Below, piece by piece: positions 59,721 through 64,000 of a stretch of 64,000 nucleotides of DNA. The stretch spans positions 62,001 through 126,000 of the forward strand of contig CAWIOF010000003.1 of NCBI GenBank assembly GCA_963837715.1, in the 5' to 3' direction. Source of the stretch: JANYLB01 sp963837715 (GTDB lineage Bacteria; Actinomycetota; Acidimicrobiia; IMCC26256; JANYLB01). Under the pieces are notes generated by a model. It searched no databases. It had not been told where the DNA came from and saw only the letters and a program-made list of their open reading frames with translations. Position 1 is the first letter of the stretch, and each line of letters opens with the position of its first letter. The position numbers and the translations under genes are program-made.

Positions 59721-59909
59721 AAGCAGGGCAAGGCGTCCTGAGGGTCGACTGCGGCTGCGTCGCCTCGATCGCCCACCCGCTTCGGCCCCGCGATCGGTGT
59801 CCGGCGACTTCGCCTTCGTCTCCTCTCAAGGCCGGGCCCGTCCTGCCCGATACCTCCCACGAGGCGGCCGAGCACGATCGGTCGCACGCGACGTGCGAGC
59901 GGGACGGGT
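59721..59909 (+). other. 189-nt gap upstream of histidine kinase
   Basis: No gene, convincing promoter or riboswitch was found. A small GGCGA/TCGCC hairpin stands near 59805-59815. A weak GC-rich leader directly precedes ATG 59910. Confidence 0.4.
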
Positions 59910-61454
59910 ATGGACGTCATCCCGACAGAGATCCGGGAGCGGATCAGGTACGAGGCCCGGGTCTCCGGCCTCTCCGAGGGCACGGCACTTTCGATCGAGG
60001 CGGTCGAGAAGCGCCGCCTCCAGATCTGGGTCGTCGCCGGTGTCCTGGTCCTCGCGCTCAGCGGTGCCTTCGCGGTCTCGTCGCTCAACGGTGGTCTCGA
60101 GGGCAACCGGTGGCTCCGGCCCGGGGTGCTCCAGATCGCGCTCGTCGCCCTCGCGCTCGGGTTCTGCATCTACGCGATCGAGAAGGAGGTCCACCTCCAC
60201 CGGCTGAGTCGTCTCATCGTCGACGAGCGCGTCCTCAACTCGGCGCTGTCGAAGCGCCTGCAGCAACACTCTGCGCTGATGGCCGCGGGTCGGGCCCTGA
60301 ACTCGGTCCTCGATCTCGACGAAGTGCTCGACGTGATCCTCGCGAGCGCGCTCGACATGCTCCGCGCGTCGGCGGGTTCGGTCATGCTGCTCGAAGACGA
60401 AGACGCGCTGCGTGTGGTCGCTGTGCGCGGCAGCGAGACGCCCCGCAACGCGCGCGTGATGATGGGTTCGTCGATCGCGGGCAAGGTCGCGCGCACCCGG
60501 GAGCCGATCATCCTCAACGGTCCGGTCGACGGCGAGAAGTTCCCCGGCCGCAAGAAGCGGGCCGAAGCGCCCGAGAGCGCGATGTGCGTTCCCCTCCAGC
60601 ATCGCGGTCACCTCCTCGGGGTGCTGAACGTCAGCGCGTCGGGGAACCGGATCTTCGACGAGTACGACATGCAACTCCTCTGCCTCTTCGCCGAGCCGGT
60701 CGCGGCGGCCATCGCCAAGGCCGGCCTGTACGAAGCCGAACGAGCCCACGTCTCGGAGCTGCTCGAAGCCGGCCGCCAGACGTCGCAGTTCGTCGCGTCG
60801 GTGAGTCACGAGCTCCGCACTCCGATCACCTCGATTCGCGGCGCGATCGCCGCGTCGCGCATCGCAACCGAACACCAGCAGCGCGCCGAGTTGCTCGACG
60901 TGATGGAACGGCAGGCCCTCCGCCTCGCCCACATGGTCGAGGAGATGCTCACGGCGGCGAAGCTGGAACGGAGCGAATCGATGCCGCTCCTCCGTCGGGT
61001 CGACATCGCGGCGTTGATCCGGATGTCGGCGCTCGACTCCCAGGTGGCCGGCCGTCCGGTCGAGCTCACGGTGCCCGAGACGTGCGAGGTGCGCGCCGAT
61101 CCCGAGTCGTTGCGTCGCATCATCGGCAACCTCGTGGAGAACGCCCACAAGTACGGCGCGACGCCGGTGCGGATCGTGCTCGATCAGCACGGTGACCAGA
61201 TCGTGTTGTCGGTCATCGACGCAGGACCCGGTGTCCCGCCGGCCGAACGCGAGAAGATCTTCGACCGCTTCTACCGTTCCGACACGAACGGCGAGAAGCC
61301 GGGCGTCGGCCTCGGCCTCCCCATCGTCCGGGGTCTCGCCGAGGCGTGTGGTGGATCCGTGTGGGTCGAGGACGCGCCAGGTGGTGGAGCCGCGTTCCGC
61401 GTCTCGTTGCGAACGCGCGCGGCCGACGAGCAGGAGGTCGCTCATGTCCAGTAA
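59910..61454 (+). CDS. membrane sensor histidine kinase with GAF domain
   Basis: A 514-residue sensor. Two membrane helices (IWVVAGVLVLALSGAFAV, VLQIALVALALGFCIYAI) come first, then a linker helix, a GAF domain (about residues 120-280; SVLDLDEVLDVILASALDML, MCVPLQHRGHLLGVLNVSAS), the HisKA dimerisation helix with phospho-acceptor His300 in ASVSHELRTPITS, and the HATPase domain with NLVENAHKYG, DAGPGVPPAE and GVGLGLPIVRGLAEACGG. The N-terminal cytoplasmic tip (VIPTEIRERIRYEARVSGLS) is unusual. The response-regulator gene overlaps its end by 11 nt. The GAF domain may bind a small molecule or sense redox; signal unknown. Confidence 0.93.
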   Translation: MDVIPTEIRERIRYEARVSGLSEGTALSIEAVEKRRLQIWVVAGVLVLALSGAFAVSSLNGGLEGNRWLRPGVLQIALVALALGFCIYAIEKEVHLHRLSRLIVDERVLNSALSKRLQQHSALMAAGRALNSVLDLDEVLDVILASALDMLRASAGSVMLLEDEDALRVVAVRGSETPRNARVMMGSSIAGKVARTREPIILNGPVDGEKFPGRKKRAEAPESAMCVPLQHRGHLLGVLNVSASGNRIFDEYDMQLLCLFAEPVAAAIAKAGLYEAERAHVSELLEAGRQTSQFVASVSHELRTPITSIRGAIAASRIATEHQQRAELLDVMERQALRLAHMVEEMLTAAKLERSESMPLLRRVDIAALIRMSALDSQVAGRPVELTVPETCEVRADPESLRRIIGNLVENAHKYGATPVRIVLDQHGDQIVLSVIDAGPGVPPAEREKIFDRFYRSDTNGEKPGVGLGLPIVRGLAEACGGSVWVEDAPGGGAAFRVSLRTRAADEQEVAHVQ

Positions 61455-61845
61455 GCCGAAGGTCCTGATCGTCGACGACGAACCCGACGTGCTCCTGACG
61501 TTGCGGGTGATCCTCGAGGCCTCGGGCTTCGAGCCTGCGCTCGCGGCCGACGGGGAGACAGCCCTGCGCCGCATCGACGCGGAGCATCCCGATCTCGTCC
61601 TGCTCGACATCATGATGCCGGTGCTCGACGGGTGGTTCGTGCTCGCCGAGCTCGCGGGCCGGGCGAAGAAGCCCAAGGTCATCGTGTGCTCGGCGAAGTC
61701 GGCCGACGTCGACAAGGCGCGCGCCCGCGATCTCGGTGCCGACGCCTACGTCGTGAAGCCGTGGGACCCCACTGCGCTGGTGCAGACGATGCGCGACGTG
61801 TTGGCCGCGAAGCACGCCGGCACCGCCGACAACCTCAGGGTCTGA
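61444..61845 (+). CDS. single-domain (CheY-like) response regulator
   Basis: A 133-residue receiver domain with acidic pair Asp11/Asp12 (LIVDDEPDV), phospho-acceptor Asp55 (LLDIMMP), Ser83 (VCSAKS) and Lys105 (VVKPWDP). There is no DNA-binding output domain, so it must act through protein contacts or as a relay. ATG 61444 overlaps the kinase gene end by 11 nt, making a coupled two-component pair. The final 10 residues (KHAGTADNLR) are a short tail. Confidence 0.93.
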   Translation: MSSKPKVLIVDDEPDVLLTLRVILEASGFEPALAADGETALRRIDAEHPDLVLLDIMMPVLDGWFVLAELAGRAKKPKVIVCSAKSADVDKARARDLGADAYVVKPWDPTALVQTMRDVLAAKHAGTADNLRV

Positions 61846-62029
61846 CCGCGGGCCCACCGGGCCCTCGCGCGTCGAGAATCGGCAGGATTCCGGGGCATTG
61901 CCGCGAGAAAAGCTGCCCATATCTGCCTACAAGGAACAAAAAACCCCTTGCGCCATTCGAGCGCACCGATCAGAGTAACAGCGTTGTAATTCCATCGGCG
62001 TCATTTCGTCGAGATCGAGGGGGCAGCCG
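61846..62029 (+). promoter_or_regulatory. upstream region of whiB gene
   Basis: This 184-nt stretch is more AT-rich than its surroundings (AACAAAAAACCCC near 61935). CAAGG (61930-61934) can pair with CCTTG (61946-61950). A TGTAAT near 61985 could be a -10 for a transcript with a leader of about 40 nt. GAGGGGG stands 6-7 nt before ATG 62030. Confidence 0.35.
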
Positions 62030-62413
62030 ATGCGCCAAGTGATGCACGAGGGAACGCACATGGAGAGTCCAGTCCAGAGTCGTCCAGTCCAGGGTCAGCC
62101 GGTGGTGCGGGATCTGCTCGCCATCGCGGCCGTACCCGGCGATGCCGATCCGAACGCCGAGGAGGGTGAGCGGCGCTGGCAGGAGCGCGCCAACTGCCTC
62201 GGGGTCGATCCCGACCTGTTCTTCCCCGAGCGCGGAGCGTCGACGCGGGAAGCCAAGGCGGTGTGCGGGAGCTGCGAGGTCAAGCCGGAGTGCCTGGAGT
62301 ACGCCCTCGACCACGCCGAGAAGTTCGGCATCTGGGGTGGCCTCTCCGAGCGGGAACGCCGGCGGCTGCGACGCCAACGGGCCCTCGCCCGTCGGAACGC
62401 CGCCTCCGCTTGA
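62030..62413 (+). CDS. WhiB-family iron-sulfur transcription factor
   Basis: A 127-residue WhiB-like protein. Four conserved Cys bind a [4Fe-4S] cluster: Cys56 (ANCLGVDPDLFFPERG), Cys79, Cys82 and Cys88 (AVCGSCEVKPECLEYAL). The turn GIWGGLSERERRRLRR follows and is the G[V/I]WGG motif plus basic DNA-contact tail. WhiB proteins bind the primary sigma factor and control septation, redox or stress genes; they are restricted to Actinobacteria. ATG 62030 has GAGGGGG upstream; ATG 62060 with GAGGG is an alternative. Which WhiB (1-7) it is cannot be set without alignment; a WhiB2/WhmD-like or WhiB1-like role is possible. Confidence 0.95.
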   Translation: MRQVMHEGTHMESPVQSRPVQGQPVVRDLLAIAAVPGDADPNAEEGERRWQERANCLGVDPDLFFPERGASTREAKAVCGSCEVKPECLEYALDHAEKFGIWGGLSERERRRLRRQRALARRNAASA

Positions 62414-62431
62414 TCCACCCCGATTCCCCGA

Positions 62432-62462
62432 CGCCGAACACACCCACGCGGTGTGCACGGCG
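62432..62462. terminator. bidirectional hairpin between whiB and ftcD-like gene
   Basis: CGCCG-aa-CACACC-cacgc-GGTGTG-ca-CGGCG forms an 11-bp stem with a symmetric 2-nt internal loop between two convergent genes. No T-run follows, as is common in actinobacteria. Confidence 0.5.
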
Positions 62463-62470
62463 GGGGGGAG

Positions 62471-63397
62471 TCATGGGGCGGTGGGTCCGCCCCGCCCGGG
62501 CATCGCGGTCGCGGCCGCGACCCGGGCCCGCGCAGCCTCGATCGTGTGCTCGGCGGTCACGCCGCTCCAGGCGCTGAACCCGGGCGAGGCCCCGACGAGC
62601 GCGCTCGCCGGCACGAGCCCGACGATCTCGACCGAGGTCACGTCGTGGCCCGCCGCCTGCGCCAACTCCCGTACCCGGCTGCAGGCCCGGTCGAGCCCGG
62701 TGGTCTCGAGATCGACGAGGTTCATCGACACCTGCGCCCGGCCTTGCGTCGCCAACGGGAAACCGAGCGCCCGCACGCCCGTGAGCCCACCGTCGCGCTC
62801 CCGCACGCTCCGGGCGATGCGTCGCGCGAGCGCGAGGTCGTCGGTGTCGAGCCCGCAGTTCACCGCGACCATCGGCTGACGGGCGCCGACCGCGGTGGCC
62901 CCCAACCGCGGATGCGGCGCATCCGGTCCGAAGTCGGGGGCTCGGACCGTGAACGCGTCGCGACGGGTCGCGGGCAGCGAGCGGTGCTCGGGGTCGGCGT
63001 CGTCGTACCGGAACACCGGGATCGCGTGCGTCGGGGCCAGCCACGCCGCGAACGAGCGGGCGGCTGCCACGGCGACCGCGTTGTCGAGGCCGTCGAGCGC
63101 CACGAACGGGACGACGTCGAGGATCCCCAGGCGCGGGTGCACGCCCGCTGAGTCGTGGAGGTCGAAGGGGCCGTCGGCCACCGCATCGGCGAGCCGGCGG
63201 ACCGTGGCTTCGGTCTCGGTCGGGGTGTCGCCGATGATCGTGAACACACTGCGGTGGTGGTCGGCGTCGACGTGCACGTCGAGCAGGGCTCTCCCGCAGG
63301 CCGCGCCGAGCGTTTCGAGCACCTCGGGCCGACGACCCTCCGAGATGTTCACGACCGCTTCGAGGAGTGGCGCTACCAGCGCCGGCTCGGGGGTCAT
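62471..63397 (-). CDS. glutamate formiminotransferase
   Basis: A 308-residue protein matching the N-terminal domain of formiminotransferase-cyclodeaminase: LLEAVVNISEGRRPEVLETL, DADHHRSVFTIIG (catalytic His pair), DSAGVHPRLGILDVVPFVAL and GLPLATQGRAQ-type VRALGFPLATQGRAQVSMNLVD. It transfers the formimino group from N-formimino-glutamate to tetrahydrofolate in histidine breakdown; no other hut gene is present. ATG 63397 has TAACCT 6 nt upstream on the minus strand. Only 22 bp separate its start from that of the divergent LLM gene. Confidence 0.92.
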   Translation of the reverse strand: MTPEPALVAPLLEAVVNISEGRRPEVLETLGAACGRALLDVHVDADHHRSVFTIIGDTPTETEATVRRLADAVADGPFDLHDSAGVHPRLGILDVVPFVALDGLDNAVAVAAARSFAAWLAPTHAIPVFRYDDADPEHRSLPATRRDAFTVRAPDFGPDAPHPRLGATAVGARQPMVAVNCGLDTDDLALARRIARSVRERDGGLTGVRALGFPLATQGRAQVSMNLVDLETTGLDRACSRVRELAQAAGHDVTSVEIVGLVPASALVGASPGFSAWSGVTAEHTIEAARARVAAATAMPGRGGPTAP

Positions 63398-63403
63398 GCC
63401 GTG

Positions 63404-63409
63404 AGGTTA
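63404..63409 (-). promoter_or_regulatory. -10 box TAACCT for formiminotransferase gene
   Basis: TAACCT on the minus strand ends 6 nt before ATG 63397 and shares its TA dinucleotide (63408-63409) with the opposite-strand -10 TAGGTT. Confidence 0.5.
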
Positions 63410-63413
63410 GGTT
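63408..63413 (+). promoter_or_regulatory. -10 box TAGGTT for LLM oxidoreductase gene
   Basis: TAGGTT ends 6 nt before GTG 63420. With the opposite TAACCT it forms AGGTTAGGTT, two overlapping divergent -10 elements. Confidence 0.5.
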
Positions 63414-63419
63414 GGGTTG

Positions 63420-64000
63420 GTGCGCATCGGGTTGGCGTTGCCCCAGTACGACTACTCCCTTGCCGGCGAGTCGCCGTTGTCGTGGGAGTCGGTGCTCACC
63501 TACGCAGCGACCGCCGACGCATCCGGCTTCGACTCGGTCTGGCTGTCGGACCACCTCTTCCTCGACATCGGCAAGTACGGCGGGAGCTCCGAACGTCGGG
63601 CGGCGTTCGAGCCGCTGGTCACCCTCGCCGCCCTGGCCCGCACCTATCCCGCGCCTGCGGATCGGCACCCTCGTGCTGTGCGAGGCGTTGCGGCCGGCGT
63701 CGGTGCTGGCCAAGGCGTTGTGCACGCTCGATCGGATCAGCAAGGGTCGGCTCGACGTGGGAGTGGGCGCGGGGTGGTACGAACCGGAGTACGAGGCCAT
63801 CGGGATGACGCTGCCGTCGCCCGGCGAACGGATCGCCCGGATCGGCGAGGCCGTCGACGTGTTGCGGGGCATGCTCGACGCCGATGCCGATGAACAACCG
63901 GTGACCTTCGACGGATCGTTCCACCGGGCGATCGGGGCCACGAGCCTGCCCCCGGCAGCCCAGCGCCCGCGCCCGCCGATCTTCATCGGCGGCAAGGGTG
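63420..64000 (+). CDS. LLM-class F420-dependent oxidoreductase, N-terminal part (one apparent frameshift)
   Basis: A bacterial-luciferase-like TIM-barrel oxidoreductase cut off by the right window edge. It reads VRIGLALPQYDYSLAG, ADASGFDSVWLSDHLFLDIG and LVTLAALARTYP, then after one extra base near 63651 continues LRIGTLVLCEALRPASVLAK, ISKGRLDVGVGAGWYEPEYE and PRPPIFIGGKG. DHLF and the GRLDVGVGAGWYEPE segment are LLM F420 landmarks. GTG 63420 is preferred to TTG 63417 because of the -10 spacing. Such enzymes oxidise or reduce small metabolites with F420 or FMN in actinobacteria. Substrate unknown. Confidence 0.88.

Noticed and set aside
59721..59909. A riboswitch (for example cyclic-di-GMP type) before the histidine kinase gene
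   Set aside because: GGGCAAGG-like bases suggested it at first, but the conserved core of known classes is absent.

Overview
The window is GC-rich actinobacterial DNA. A WhiB-type regulator, a class I-like xylose isomerase closest in appearance to those of Streptomyces, an F420-type luciferase-like oxidoreductase, an sdhCAB operon with a single b558-type membrane subunit, and many short -10 boxes (TANNNT) lying 6-8 nt before start codons (leaderless mRNAs) all point to Actinobacteria. The mix of genes would fit an Acidimicrobiia-like lineage, but that placement is inference. No rRNA, tRNA, CRISPR, phage or transposase gene was seen.

Layout. 1-5.9 kb: amidohydrolase-2 genes, a cyclase/hydrolase fusion, an SDR and a secreted Thr-rich protein. 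5.9-10.0 kb (minus): overlapping NDH-2, GH20 and P450 genes. 10.2-15.9 kb: acyl-CoA-type ligase, a membrane protein, xylA-xylB and an SRPBCC protein. 16-25.5 kb: two 2-oxoglutarate-oxygenase-type genes, sdhCAB, a MoxR-type ATPase and a phospholipase-C-type phosphoesterase. Sixteen apparent single-base frameshifts fall almost entirely between 2 and 25 kb (13 insertions, 3 deletions); the hits in sdhCAB suggest sequence error rather than gene decay.

26.5-44.1 kb (all plus strand) is the most unusual part: two paralogous Rieske oxygenases and the stub of a third, an MFS transporter, a creatininase-family hydrolase, a glutamine-synthetase-like ligase, a class I glutamine-amidotransferase-like hydrolase, an SDR, an isochorismatase-like hydrolase, a complete peptide-type ABC importer, a different Rieske oxygenase, a second GS-like ligase and a DUF1989 protein. 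A GS-like ligase, a gamma-glutamyl hydrolase and a Rieske oxygenase together recall aniline dioxygenase (AtdA1/A2/A3), where an amine is gamma-glutamylated before oxygenation. Here the oxygenases have no beta subunit and no reductase is encoded nearby.

46.0-54.5 kb (minus) is a six-gene operon: two DUF1989 proteins (UAAP1/UAAP2, the CgdA/CgdB carboxyguanidine deiminase type), a urea/guanidine carboxylase, allophanate hydrolase, a fourth Rieske oxygenase and an unknown protein. A TetR regulator and a second isochorismatase-like hydrolase are divergent, with an operator-like inverted repeat over the shared promoter. The likely logic is import of an N-rich compound, oxidative release of amine or guanidine, and conversion of guanidine through carboxyguanidine and allophanate to ammonia and CO2.

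56-64 kb returns to housekeeping and regulation: GH1 glycosidase, a lipoprotein, a VWA protein that probably partners the distant MoxR ATPase, a histidine kinase/response regulator pair, WhiB, glutamate formiminotransferase and a truncated LLM oxidoreductase. An 80-nt repeat occurs four times full length and once in part, and two further small hairpin repeat families are present.
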